Source of the DNA: Gammaproteobacteria bacterium
GTDB taxonomy: Bacteria; Pseudomonadota; Gammaproteobacteria; Pseudomonadales; Azotimanducaceae
Reading direction: 5' to 3'
Assembly: GCA_002725285.1 (NCBI GenBank)
Contig: PBRC01000058.1
Coordinates: 3,227-43,277 of the forward strand
Length of the DNA: 40,051 bases
Numbering within the stretch: the first letter of the stretch is position 1; the number at the start of each line of letters is the position of its first letter. The translations under genes were made by a program, and so were the position numbers. A model generated the notes under the pieces. It was not told the origin of the DNA and did no database searches. It saw nothing but the letters and a program-made list of their open reading frames with translations. Positions 8,470-17,392 of the stretch are shown piece by piece.

Positions 8470-9555
8470 CTAAGGATTTGCACTCCCTGAAGCACCAAGA
8501 AAAGCCAGACTCCTGTCAATGGCGTTCTGTCTGATGTTCATATAAAAGAGACTGTAGTCGTAGATGTGATAATTCTCCGGTCCCATCATCATATAATCGT
8601 ATCCGGTTGGAGGCCTGCTGATTACCAGTTTTCCCTCCTGACATTCAGCATCCACGACAGCAGGATCAATATCCGGTTGACGGTTATCGGGCGTAAATCT
8701 GACGCCACCGAGATTATTGTTGCTGGACGCGTAGCCCTGGTCGGCGCGCCAGTTCAGGGGATTGATGCAGTGTGAATCGGCATAGTTACTGGCGCTGTAT
8801 TCCTTGCCTACTGTATTCCAGCCTATCTGGCACCTGGTACTGGTTGGCGAATCGCAAAGGGGGATATCTGGTGTTTTGTTAAGATGCTCGTTAGTCATGG
8901 GACCACCGATCAGATAGGCAGCCACGAGTTGGTGAAGAAGTGGCTTGCCGGTAAAATAGTCTTCGAGCAGTCGAACCGCGTGAAATGAGCCCTGGCTGTG
9001 AGATGCCAGAATAAAGGGTCGTCCCATATTAAGATGCTTGATGAAGTACTCAAAAGCGGATTTGACATCTTCGTATGCAAGATCAAGCGCCTTTGGTCCA
9101 TCGTCACCGTCCATGAAGGCTAACAGTGCCGCTTGCCTGTACTTTGGCGCGTAGATCTTGCAGCAGCCGTTGAAAGAACTCGCTTGCCCCATCATTACGC
9201 CTAGTTTTAAGCGCCGGTTAGCCGTCTCGTTTTCGGATGGCTGGTTCCAGCTATTGCCTGCTTCGAAATAGGTTGTCGGATGGATAAAAAAAACATCCAC
9301 GCTGGCGTCTGGCTGATTGTCGATGACGTCAGCATTGGGTATCACATCTGCCTCATCAGACCTTCCAGGCAGCGCTGCCCACCATGAATCAGACGCGTAG
9401 TCAGGGGCAGGCGGAGGGATTGTTTCATCGAAGCTCTTATCTGGCATCATCTGATAGAAGTCGTATGCGATAGGAATCAGATCGCGATAGATAAATGCAA
9501 CGACGCCGATACCCAGAAGAAAGATGCCGGCGATTATGAGGATGATTTTTTTCAC
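8470..9555 (-). CDS. DUF3089 family alpha/beta hydrolase
   Basis: The protein has 361 residues with an N-terminal signal anchor (MKKIILIIAGIFLLGIGVV) and then the DUF3089 fold: VDVFFIHPTTYF near residue 87, and ILASHSQGS with nucleophile Ser187 at residues 182-190. DUF3089 proteins are predicted membrane-tethered serine hydrolases of unknown substrate. It converges on the HupE/UreJ gene with a 10-base gap. The transcript probably starts in the 9556-9880 region, next to an insertion-element remnant. Its basic N-terminal anchor resembles that of the carboxylesterase at 11932-13725, so both are probably held on the outer face of the inner membrane. Confidence 0.88.
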   Translation of the reverse strand: MKKIILIIAGIFLLGIGVVAFIYRDLIPIAYDFYQMMPDKSFDETIPPPAPDYASDSWWAALPGRSDEADVIPNADVIDNQPDASVDVFFIHPTTYFEAGNSWNQPSENETANRRLKLGVMMGQASSFNGCCKIYAPKYRQAALLAFMDGDDGPKALDLAYEDVKSAFEYFIKHLNMGRPFILASHSQGSFHAVRLLEDYFTGKPLLHQLVAAYLIGGPMTNEHLNKTPDIPLCDSPTSTRCQIGWNTVGKEYSASNYADSHCINPLNWRADQGYASSNNNLGGVRFTPDNRQPDIDPAVVDAECQEGKLVISRPPTGYDYMMMGPENYHIYDYSLFYMNIRQNAIDRSLAFLGASGSANP

Positions 9556-9631
9556 GGACTATTTTCCTTGAAGTAGTATTAAGATGAGATCTTATGGTCT
9601 TTCATATCGATAATCGTGCTTCATCGAAGAG

Positions 9632-9907
9632 TTAGTAATGTCGCTGCCTGGACCGGGGAACAGGTCGAGGTACTACATAGGGCGGAGCTCGACCAACCAG
9701 CGTTTCAATCAGGAGTAATTCCTGGTCATCATGGTTCTTGAAAGGTGCAGGTTGAATGCGATTGCTCAGGGACTGGTCTGCCAGTATGTATTGAGGTGCG
9801 TCATGGTGCTCCGAGATCACGGTTTCTTTGATGTTTGGGTTGTCTGCAGCTGCCAGATCGGTAGTCCCGTAGCTGTACCTCGTCAGCCCATATGGGACCA
9901 CTAGCAC
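9632..9907 (-). other. open frame possibly interrupted by the adjacent insertion element
   Basis: A 91-codon frame of unrecognised sequence starting inside the inverted repeat at 9881-9899. If the sequence between the two repeat copies is removed, the minus strand reads on in one frame from SDSIWKLCDVSPYG (upstream of 10325) into LTRYSYGTTDLAAADNP here. That would fit a gene split by an insertion, but I do not recognise the product and the upstream half is short. It may be only an open stretch. Confidence 0.25.
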
Positions 9908-10340
9908 TAAATTCTAAGAGGCACTTTTCTGCTCATTATTACCCCAGTCTAGCCTACTAGTCGCAGGTTTTGTAACAGCTTTTTTGAGATCCGTGTTTTT
10001 TTTCTTTAGATCAACCACTTCATCTGTGCTGGCTTCACGAACCGTGTCGCCAGCCAGTCGTTTCTTTCCGGTTTCCAGGAAGTCTTTGCCCCAGCAGTAA
10101 TAAAGATTATTGTTAATTCGTTCCTTACGACATAGCTCAGCGATTGAATGCTCACCGCGCAACCCATCCAGTACTATTCCGATTTTCTCTTCTGATGAAA
10201 ACTTGCGGCGGGTCTTGCGTCGTATATTCTTAACGCATTTTTCTGTGTTTGATATGCTCATTTGAAACTCCTCTGCTTCGGTTAAATTAGCAGAAGTGTC
10301 TATTAGCAAACAGGGCCAGACGGTGCCATATGGGCTGACG
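9881..10340. mobile_element. insertion-sequence remnant with inverted-repeat flanks
   Basis: A 460-base segment bounded by inverted copies of CGTCAGCCCATATGG-ACC (9881-9899 and 10322-10340; 18 of 19 bases match). Inside is an IS3-type orfA but no orfB, so it is an internally deleted, non-autonomous remnant. The outer 15-16 bases are also the two halves of a 22-base palindrome found intact at 34246-34267, so the flanks may be a duplicated target site rather than true element ends. Possible inner ends share AG-CACTT and CTGCT near 9918-9932 and 10291-10305. Confidence 0.6.
9914..10261 (-). CDS. IS3-family transposase OrfA-like protein, partner lost
   Basis: The protein has 115 residues from the ATG at 10261, preceded by GAGGAG at six bases. 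It matches the small helix-turn-helix subunit of IS3-family transposases: RRKFSSEEKIGIVLDGLRG, then SIAELCRKERINNNLYYCWGKDFLETGKKRLAGDT and a short DLKKKNTDLKKAV leucine-zipper start. The last ~20 residues (from TKPATSRL) depart from the family's usual ENRLLKKSM ending, so the 3' end is truncated or rearranged. The catalytic OrfB (DDE integrase) that should follow is absent, so it cannot transpose by itself. Confidence 0.75.
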   Translation of the reverse strand: MSISNTEKCVKNIRRKTRRKFSSEEKIGIVLDGLRGEHSIAELCRKERINNNLYYCWGKDFLETGKKRLAGDTVREASTDEVVDLKKKNTDLKKAVTKPATSRLDWGNNEQKSAS

Positions 10341-10452
10341 TCACACAGTTTCCAGATTGAATCTGAATAGACAATCGATCTAGATTTATTTATCCGTGCA
10401 GCAAACTGGTTTTCACGATATGCTCTGGCACCATTTTAACGGTATCCATCAA

Positions 10453-11898
10453 ATGAATCGTATTGGCCTGCCTGCCTGCTTGACACTATGCATCTCACTC
10501 CTGTCTGTAAGTACCAGTGCCACGGATTCTGTCGCAACGGATAAAGATAGCAAGCGCTGGCTTGCTGGCGATCACCACATACATAGCCAATATAGTGTCG
10601 GTTGGGACTGGACTCAAAATCCACCAACCTACAAGGTGGGGGGCGAAGCGATTTATCCCATACCCAAAAACGCCGCCATGGCGAGACAGTTCGGTTTATC
10701 CTGGATAGTGGCGACCGATCACGGTGGACCGGGCCACAGTAAAATAAATCTTGATCTGGCTTATCCGGAGTTGGTGAAGTCTCGCGCAGAGATTCCTGAG
10801 CTTATTCAATTTTACGGCATGGAGCTGAATACGCCTGCTGGAGATCACAGCAGTCTGATCATTCCTCATAACCATGATGAGGCAGATGTGCTGTTTGAGT
10901 TGGAATCGGGCTTTGATAAGCGAGAGGTCTTTCCGCGTGATCCTACTCGTGATACTGAAGAGAAAATGATCGAGGCGTTAAAGGCAATGCAGATGCTGGA
11001 AAAGCCGCCTCTTGTCATTGCGAATCATCCCTCACGATCAGCCACTGCCTATGGTGTCTATGGTGATTATCATCCCGCTGAATTCCGCCGCTGGAACAAT
11101 GCAGCACCGAATATTGCCGTTGGCATGGCCGGGGCTCCCGGTCATCAGGCAATTGCCCTTTCAACGATGCCACTGCTGGCAGATCCTGCGAGAAGGGTTC
11201 GTGGCGTTTATCGCTTCTTTCCGACCATGGGAGGCTTCGATCAGATGACCGCCAGGGTAGGTGGCTTCTGGGACTCCATGTTGGGCGAAGGACGTCGCTG
11301 GTGGATTACCGCAAACTCTGATTCACATCGTCACTATACCGAAGGTGGCGTTGATTTCTGGCCAGGTGAGTTCTCAAAAACTTACGTCTACGCGGAAAAG
11401 AATCATGATTCGATTTTGTCGGGCCTGCGAGGTGGAAACATATTTGTGACGACCGGTGATCTCATTAGTGAACTTTTTGTCCAGGTCGACCAGGGTGATC
11501 AATCAGCCATGATCGGAGAAGAAATATCGATTACCAGCGGCAGCGAGGTCACAGTTCGTATTAAGGTTCTTGATCCTGACACAAATAATCCAGCTAATGA
11601 AAATCCGCAGGTTGCGCGAGTTGATTTGATCGTTGGCGAGATTACCGGTCCGGTCACGGACCCTGCCGCCAATGAAAATAAATCGACACGAGTCATAAAG
11701 AGGTTCAGCTCAGCGGATTGGAAAAAAGAGGGTGAGTATATAGCCATGAGCCAGACACTGCCTGTCGGTAGTTCTCACTATATTCGTGTGCGTGGTACTA
11801 ATACCGGGGAGCTGGAACCAGAGAATGATCCGGCTGCCGAAAACCCCTGGCATGATCTCTGGTTTTATTCTAATCCGGTCTTCGTCCTCACCCGTTAG
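10453..11898 (+). CDS. CehA/McbA-like PHP-domain metallohydrolase, secreted
   Basis: The protein has 481 residues from the ATG at 10453, which gives a normal signal peptide (MNRIGLPACLTLCISLLSVSTSA); an in-frame upstream start at 10396 adds 19 residues and hides it. The PHP metal motif GDHHIHS follows soon after the leader, with ATDHGGP, GMELNTPAGDHSSLI, IANHPSRSA and ANSDSHRHY supplying further likely metal ligands. The C-terminal ~130 residues look like a beta-rich domain. The CehA/McbA family includes phosphodiester and carbamate hydrolases; substrate here is unknown. It sits alone between the IS remnant and a convergent carboxylesterase. Confidence 0.82.
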   Translation: MNRIGLPACLTLCISLLSVSTSATDSVATDKDSKRWLAGDHHIHSQYSVGWDWTQNPPTYKVGGEAIYPIPKNAAMARQFGLSWIVATDHGGPGHSKINLDLAYPELVKSRAEIPELIQFYGMELNTPAGDHSSLIIPHNHDEADVLFELESGFDKREVFPRDPTRDTEEKMIEALKAMQMLEKPPLVIANHPSRSATAYGVYGDYHPAEFRRWNNAAPNIAVGMAGAPGHQAIALSTMPLLADPARRVRGVYRFFPTMGGFDQMTARVGGFWDSMLGEGRRWWITANSDSHRHYTEGGVDFWPGEFSKTYVYAEKNHDSILSGLRGGNIFVTTGDLISELFVQVDQGDQSAMIGEEISITSGSEVTVRIKVLDPDTNNPANENPQVARVDLIVGEITGPVTDPAANENKSTRVIKRFSSADWKKEGEYIAMSQTLPVGSSHYIRVRGTNTGELEPENDPAAENPWHDLWFYSNPVFVLTR

Positions 11899-11931
11899 AA
11901 TGTCGACAGCTAGTTGGTTCGACGGTTTATC

Positions 11932-13725
11932 CTAGTCTGAACAACCGGTCTCACCCAGTTTGGCATATTCATCGGCGTCGAAGTTTTTGCCTGAAAATAC
12001 CCGCTTGTAGGCAGAGCAGTACTGATCCTGAGAACCGTATGAGGTGTCTGCCAGGAATCGCTTGCGCAGGTCGCTGGTTGAGATTTTTTCGTCAATCATT
12101 CTGATGCCCTGATCAGATTCTGTATCGAATACCATGAGACCCGGTGTTGAGTCAGGTGGATTAGTCCAGGAATTCCAGGTGATGAGATCGCCTGATCTTC
12201 CCTGACCGGGTGATCCGCTATAGGCAAATTCGGCCCAATAGGAACGCATATGCCGGGAGACTATCTCGAATTCATCCCGCATGGCATCCGGGAAAATAAC
12301 GCGCATTGGTTTCGGAAAGTTACCAAACACAAAGGGTAATTCCATTGCGTGGGCTGCACCAAAGAGATCCTTAAGTTCGATAAGACCAACATCGCGCCAA
12401 TCGTCGACATCAAAACGGTAGGTGTAGACCCCTTCTTTTTGTGCACTTTTCATTGCAATTGCCAGGTCATCCACCGCACGAATCTTCCACCCATCAGTGG
12501 CATAGCGGTTGTCTCGATTGTAGGTTGCAAGGCTGTTAAATCCGGATGGCAGACCAAATGTTTTGCTTACAGCGGCACTTGAGAAAGCCATGAAAAGTTT
12601 TGCTTCATCCCGGTTGGTACCAAGGATGACGGGCACTTCATTATAAGTTTTCACATCAGAGAAGAGTTCGATGGAATCCTCGACAGCCGGGAGCACATGT
12701 CCATCGGCAAAGATATCAGGATTCCCCAACATACCCCCAAAGGAACCCGAATATAGAGAGAGCAATTCTTTGGGAGTCAGTGTTATGAGCAGATCAGCGA
12801 GTTCTTCCGGTCGCATTTCTTGTTGTCTGGATTTGGCCTCAGATCGATTTGAAGCCTGGCCTTCCCTTATTAGCAGCGTGTTGATGATCTCAGCAGAGCT
12901 TAGATTGTGACCAGGCCGATCATCGTCCTTAAAGTTTTCGGCAACTGATACGGGGGTTAGATTTAGACCACCGCTTTGAGAGATGGCCTTATGAAACAGA
13001 CCTTCTGCAAGGGGAGAAGCCATCATGGTAAGCACATCAAAACCACCAGCGGATTCACCGAATATGGTCACATTGCCGGGATCGCCATAAAAAGCAGCGA
13101 TATTATTATGAACCCAGCGAAGAGCCATGATGATGTCAAGGGTGCCGAAGTTCCCCGATTGATCAGCGGCAGTGCTTTTTTCATCATTTAGTGCTGGATG
13201 TCTAAACCATCCAAGTGGACCTAATCGATAATTGATACTGACGAGGACGATATTGTGTTCGCGACTTAAACGGGCACCATTATAAATTGTGGTTGCTGCT
13301 TCACCGATGCTATTGCCACCCCCATGAATCCAGAACATGACGGGATGCGAGCTGGTGCCCGTACTCTGAGGTGACCAGATGTTGAGAAAAAGGCAATCTT
13401 CATTGCCTCGCAAGTTCGCTCCTGAATATTGAGGGCAAGCACTACCAAAGGCCAGTGCGTCCCTGGCTTTCGGAGAAATCTCTACAGGATTTGGTGCGCG
13501 CCATCGCAGGTCACCGACGGGCGCTTGCGCATATGGAATGCCTAACCAGGCAGAGACGCCTTCGTTCGTAAATCCAACAACATCACCTGATTCAGTCTGA
13601 CGGAGCGTAGACTTGTCAGCGACTGGCTGAACTCGCTGTTCAGGAGATAAGTAGCTATACAGGGAAACAGCGCAGATAGAAACCAGGAGTAGGATTATGC
13701 CGAGCGTAAATATGATCTTTTTCAT
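11932..13725 (-). CDS. type-B carboxylesterase, membrane-anchored
   Basis: The protein has 597 residues with an N-terminal anchor (IIFTLGIILLLVSICAVSLYSYL) and the full carboxylesterase/lipase fold: GIPYAQAPVGDLRW, NEDCLFLNIWSP at 108-119, the oxyanion loop FWIHGGGN at 131-138, and the nucleophile elbow GESAGG with Ser225. AAHAMELPFVFG supplies the probable catalytic His region. It would hydrolyse carboxylic esters in the periplasm. It converges on the PHP hydrolase with a 33-base gap and is divergent from the thiolase-like gene, sharing a regulatory gap that contains an inverted repeat. This family acts widely on xenobiotic and lipid esters; the substrate is not predictable. Confidence 0.92.
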   Translation of the reverse strand: MKKIIFTLGIILLLVSICAVSLYSYLSPEQRVQPVADKSTLRQTESGDVVGFTNEGVSAWLGIPYAQAPVGDLRWRAPNPVEISPKARDALAFGSACPQYSGANLRGNEDCLFLNIWSPQSTGTSSHPVMFWIHGGGNSIGEAATTIYNGARLSREHNIVLVSINYRLGPLGWFRHPALNDEKSTAADQSGNFGTLDIIMALRWVHNNIAAFYGDPGNVTIFGESAGGFDVLTMMASPLAEGLFHKAISQSGGLNLTPVSVAENFKDDDRPGHNLSSAEIINTLLIREGQASNRSEAKSRQQEMRPEELADLLITLTPKELLSLYSGSFGGMLGNPDIFADGHVLPAVEDSIELFSDVKTYNEVPVILGTNRDEAKLFMAFSSAAVSKTFGLPSGFNSLATYNRDNRYATDGWKIRAVDDLAIAMKSAQKEGVYTYRFDVDDWRDVGLIELKDLFGAAHAMELPFVFGNFPKPMRVIFPDAMRDEFEIVSRHMRSYWAEFAYSGSPGQGRSGDLITWNSWTNPPDSTPGLMVFDTESDQGIRMIDEKISTSDLRKRFLADTSYGSQDQYCSAYKRVFSGKNFDADEYAKLGETGCSD

Positions 13726-13785
13726 GATAGTTATGCAGGTGACTTTTCCTAAATGGATAATCCGACAGAACCCGTGTGGATTTCA

Positions 13786-13806
13786 AGTCCATTATCTTGA
13801 TGGACT
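13786..13806. promoter_or_regulatory. operator-like inverted repeat
   Basis: Perfect 7-base arms AGTCCAT and ATGGACT around a 7-base spacer, in the 229-base gap between the divergent carboxylesterase and thiolase-like genes. Its position suits a regulator controlling one or both; no such regulator is encoded nearby. Confidence 0.35.
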
Positions 13807-13954
13807 GCGCCGTTCGGGTATCTGATTCAGTTCAGGGAAGGTGAATAGATGTGGCTGATCACGCGAAAGAACGTCATTGTCATTGAGCGATTGCGGATAT
13901 CAGCAGGCTTCTTCATTATGTACCCGGTAGAAGTTATTTTTGGAGTCAGGTCCA

Positions 13955-15466
13955 GTGAATGAAGAAAAGATCCCAATTATTGTGGGTTCCGGTCAGCTGG
14001 TTGACCGCGAGGCAACCGTTGAGCGTCATATAGAACCTTTGGACATGTTAACCCGAACAGCACGGTCGGCTGCACAGGATGCCGGGATAAGTGAAGCTGA
14101 ACTTGAGAATATCGATACAGTTGCACTGGTTGGTGTGGCCGGTTGGCATCCACAGAATGCACCGGGGTTTGTTGCCGAGAAGTTAGGTGCTCACCCGAAA
14201 CATTGCTATACGACTGGCATAGGTGGACAAGTGGGCGTCACGATTACAAATTTTGTATCTGAACAGATCACAAAAGGGGAGACAGAATTTGCGGTAGTGG
14301 GTGGATGCAACAATCTTAAAATCCTGCTTAAAGCTGTTGCCCAAAATGCGCAACTTGACTGGGCGAGAGGTGGCGAGGGTGAGCCCACGTTAGTGGGTGG
14401 TGATGAAGTCGGTAATACAGAACTTGAACGGAAATACGGTTTGATTGATCCACCGGATATTTATCCCTTGTTTGAAAATGCACTGCGAGCTGGATTGGGT
14501 TTAAGCCTGGAGGAGCACAGGCAACGGATGGGCAATCTCTTTACTCGATTTGCGGAAGTCGCCGCGAGCAATCCCTATGCCTGGTTTCCAACCAGACGTA
14601 GTGCGAAAGAACTGATTACCGTAACACCTGAGAATCGAATGATTGCCTGGCCCTATCCAAAATATCTGAATGCGATACTAAATACGGAACAGGCAGCATC
14701 TGTGATTGTGATGTCGGTGGCAAAGGCTCGCAAATTGGACATTCCTGAACACAAGTGGATCTACTGGCTGGGTGGTGCCGACAGTAAAGAGCAGGCCTAC
14801 TGGGCGAGTGAGCGTCCGGACTTTGCTGCTTGCCCTTCGATGAAAGATTCGGCGCTGAGCGCATTACACAACAGTGGCGCTGATATTAATGACATCCATC
14901 ATATTGACTTCTATTCATGTTTTCCGGCGGCGGTACAAATGGCCTGTAAAATGGTTGGGATCCCTGTTGATGATCCGAGAGGTTTTACGGTGACAGGTGG
15001 CCTGCCTTACGCAGGTGGACCTGCCAGCGCGTACACCCTGCATTCTATTGCCGGTATGGTGAACAGATTACAGGGACAAAGTTCTGAAAAAGGCCTGGTG
15101 ACCGGAAACGGCTGGTTTCTGACGAAACATTCTGCTGCAGTATTGTCCACTGACCCGCATCCGAGTGGACAACCCATCAATGGCCTGATGTCCGAACTGC
15201 CTTCGCAGGATATGGTTAAGAAACCGTGTGTCGTCAACGAACAGGCATCTGGCAGGGCTACCGTCGAAACATATACGGTGAGATTTGACCGAGACGGCGA
15301 ACCCGCACGCGGTATTGTGCTTGGACGAACTGAGGCCGGTGATCGATTTATGGCCAACACAAATTTGGATGCCAATTCACTCAAAGAATTTCTTACCCGG
15401 GAACGTGTCGGTAGTGAGGGCAAGGTTTCATACGTTGATGGTATGTCGATCTTTAGCCCAGGGTGA
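13955..15466 (+). CDS. thiolase-like (acetyl-CoA acetyltransferase family) protein lacking canonical catalytic residues
   Basis: About 503 residues from the GTG at 13955, chosen because GGAG lies nine bases upstream; a TTG at 13940 is in frame but has no such site. The fold is SCP2/thiolase-like: PIIVGSGQ at the start, KGETEFAVVGG, IDFYSCFPAAVQ, and a C-terminal extension from about residue 400 typical of the longer thiolase-like proteins. Where classic thiolases have the nucleophilic Cys, this one reads TTGIGGQVG. The C-terminal GHP motif is replaced by GLPYAGGPAS. From memory this matches a known Cys-less subgroup found near lipid or sterol catabolic genes, so it may do a different CoA-ester reaction. 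Confidence 0.8.
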   Translation: MNEEKIPIIVGSGQLVDREATVERHIEPLDMLTRTARSAAQDAGISEAELENIDTVALVGVAGWHPQNAPGFVAEKLGAHPKHCYTTGIGGQVGVTITNFVSEQITKGETEFAVVGGCNNLKILLKAVAQNAQLDWARGGEGEPTLVGGDEVGNTELERKYGLIDPPDIYPLFENALRAGLGLSLEEHRQRMGNLFTRFAEVAASNPYAWFPTRRSAKELITVTPENRMIAWPYPKYLNAILNTEQAASVIVMSVAKARKLDIPEHKWIYWLGGADSKEQAYWASERPDFAACPSMKDSALSALHNSGADINDIHHIDFYSCFPAAVQMACKMVGIPVDDPRGFTVTGGLPYAGGPASAYTLHSIAGMVNRLQGQSSEKGLVTGNGWFLTKHSAAVLSTDPHPSGQPINGLMSELPSQDMVKKPCVVNEQASGRATVETYTVRFDRDGEPARGIVLGRTEAGDRFMANTNLDANSLKEFLTRERVGSEGKVSYVDGMSIFSPG

Positions 15467-15890
15467 CTTAATTTAGCCGGGCAATTCGATCCTCCAAACC
15501 AGAAGACGAGGATGTCGCCGAGGGTTAGCATCGCTCAGGGATCGCTGCGTATCGGTTTTTGCCAACATGGCAGGCTAAGGTCTGGAACTCAACACTCATC
15601 AGCAAAACACTTCAGTCCGAAAGCTCTATGAAGCATGGATTTCGGGCTGTGGAATATGGGATCAGTCCTACTCGCGAGTCAGCGCCTGATGTTGAATATC
15701 ATTGGCGTCCAGGGAAATTAGTAGTTGTTAAGGTTGAGCCTTCAGGCTAGTGTCACCGGATGGATAATCGCATTCTTGTTATTAGTGTGATCTGTATTTA
15801 AAACGTACCTGCGTACCTGCTGTCAAGTTAGGGAAGCCGTTGGTCCTTTAGGAGAAAACCCCAATGTACCCTATGCGGTAAAACATTGAC
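15467..15890. other. intergenic region, no clear gene
   Basis: 424 bases between the thiolase-like gene and the pilV fragment. A 63-codon plus-strand frame (15559-15750) resembles no family I know. An 8-base tandem duplication (CGTACCTG twice) lies at 15804-15819. The stretch may be decayed coding DNA, but I cannot show it. Confidence 0.4.
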
Positions 15891-16163
15891 GTGGAAATAG
15901 GCTCTCATCGCCTGCACGGGTTTTCGCTGATTGAACTCATGCTGTCATTGCTGATCATTGCGATTGGCGCACTCGGTGTTGTCACGTTACAGTCTACAAG
16001 TTTGCAGAGCAACAACGGAGCATATCTCAGGACTCAAGCGACATTTTTTGCTGGAGATTATTGCTGGAGATATGATTTCCAGAATGATGGCAAATCCTGA
16101 GCGGGTTCCACCGGTGCCTATGACAACATAGACAGCACATCTATCAGTCAACTATCAGTCAAC
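15891..16163 (+). pseudogene. pilV: pilV (type IV pilus minor pilin) fragment, frameshifted
   Basis: The N-terminal part reads HGFSLIELMLSLLIIAIGALG and then LQSTSLQSNNGAYLRTQAT, the prepilin cleavage site, hydrophobic helix and following segment of PilV. A 13-base tandem duplication at 16048-16073 then shifts the frame. Without one copy the frame would continue TFFAGDMISRMMANPE, as PilV does. A further shift is needed to reach AGSTGAYDNIDSTS at 16101-16140. An 11-base duplication follows at 16142-16163, and the C-terminal two thirds are missing where the oxidoreductase gene begins. No other pilin genes are nearby, so this is a dead stray copy. Confidence 0.8.
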
Positions 16164-17063
16164 GACATCAGTCATGAATACTTCAACTGCTTCCAGCCTT
16201 CCTGATATGCCACCCGGTGCAACGGGGTCCAGTACAATATGAGATACGCCAATCGCTTTCATATCCTCGATGGTTGCGAGCATCTGATCGCGGGAACCTG
16301 AGATTGACTTAGATTCTTCCATGACGCTGCCGGGATCAAGATAAACGCGAACAGAAAGAGTCAGTTCAGCCGGATCGCGGTTGATCGCTTCACAACATTG
16401 TCTTATTTCAGCGATTTCCTCCCTGATTCTCTTGATGGGTTGAAAGGCTGCCTGAAAGCCCTGGCCATATTTCGCCACTCGTCTGAAAGCAGCCGTTGTA
16501 TCACCCCCAACCCACACAGGTACAGGATCCTGAATTGGTTTTGGCTCAAACCGGACCTCGGGAAGTTCATAGAATTCTCCGCCATAGTGAGGTTCATCTT
16601 CCGTAAACAGAGATCTGAATATATCCAGTTGTTCGTTACTGCGCTTGCCGCGATTGTCAAAGGGCATACCCAGTACTGCGGCTTCTTCATGCATCCACCC
16701 AACCCCAACGCCCAGAATGAGTCTGCCATTTGAAACGACATCCAGGGTCGCCAACTGCTTTGCAGTTACCACGGGCAGCCGATAAGGCAGGATCAATACG
16801 GTAGTACCAAGTCTGATATTCTCAGTACAGCCAGCGACAAACAGCAAAGTGCCAATCGGGTCCAGCCAGGCCATATCGTTAGGTGCGGGAAAACTGCCAT
16901 CGTCGGTATAAGGGTATTTAGCGTCGATATCCGCTGGCCAACAGACATGGTCACTTACCCATCCGGAATGGACGCCGAGTTGATCGATGCGCTGGCAGAA
17001 GTTAACAATTTTTTCGCGGCTGACCTGGTGACCAAGTTGCGGTAAATGAACGCCCCATTCCAT
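16155..17063 (-). CDS. luciferase-like (LLM) flavin/F420-dependent oxidoreductase
   Basis: A 302-residue single-domain TIM-barrel protein of the bacterial luciferase superfamily. Visible family blocks are MEWGVHLPQLGHQVSREKIV at the N-terminus, WVSDHV near residue 36, the strand TENIRLGTTVLILPYR, ATLDVVSNGRLILGVGVGW (the classic LSxGRxxLGxGxGW motif) near 107-125, and PVPVWVGG. Such enzymes use reduced F420 or FMN to oxidise or reduce alcohols, ketones or amines in the cytosol. It is divergent from a second LLM gene at 17393-18220, and its end abuts the dead pilV. Cofactor choice between F420 and FMN cannot be settled here. Confidence 0.9.
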   Translation of the reverse strand: MEWGVHLPQLGHQVSREKIVNFCQRIDQLGVHSGWVSDHVCWPADIDAKYPYTDDGSFPAPNDMAWLDPIGTLLFVAGCTENIRLGTTVLILPYRLPVVTAKQLATLDVVSNGRLILGVGVGWMHEEAAVLGMPFDNRGKRSNEQLDIFRSLFTEDEPHYGGEFYELPEVRFEPKPIQDPVPVWVGGDTTAAFRRVAKYGQGFQAAFQPIKRIREEIAEIRQCCEAINRDPAELTLSVRVYLDPGSVMEESKSISGSRDQMLATIEDMKAIGVSHIVLDPVAPGGISGRLEAVEVFMTDVVD

Positions 17064-17392
17064 CCTGTCCTTCCTTATAAAATTAACTGGTTCTTATCCT
17101 TTTTCCTGCACCCATTGCCCTGCATTTAGGTGCTGGTTTCCACAGTCGTGTTACTCAAATTAGTTGTTTTCGGTCGGAAACCAGTGAGTGCCTGTCCTGA
17201 AAGTCACATATATGAGACGAATCTTGCAAGTTATCTGTTTCATCCTTATAAGAATCAACCACTTACGGAGATTCAAAAAATAAAGCTTTGTATCAAATAA
17301 CAACTACGGATCATTGAATCGTTGAACCAGCTGCCTCGCGCGATAAAGAAACGCGGTATAAGATGATTCGATTCAAAACCGAAGGGGCGAAA
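17064..17392. other. divergent promoter region of two LLM genes
   Basis: A 329-base gap, AT-rich in its second half, that must carry the promoters of both LLM genes. No convincing palindrome, RNA or small gene was found. The ribosome site AAGGGG at 17382-17387 fixes the start of the rightward gene. Confidence 0.4.

Noticed and set aside
15559-15750. 63-codon plus-strand frame before the pilV fragment
   Set aside because: Looks mildly protein-like at its end but matches nothing I know and has no ribosome site.
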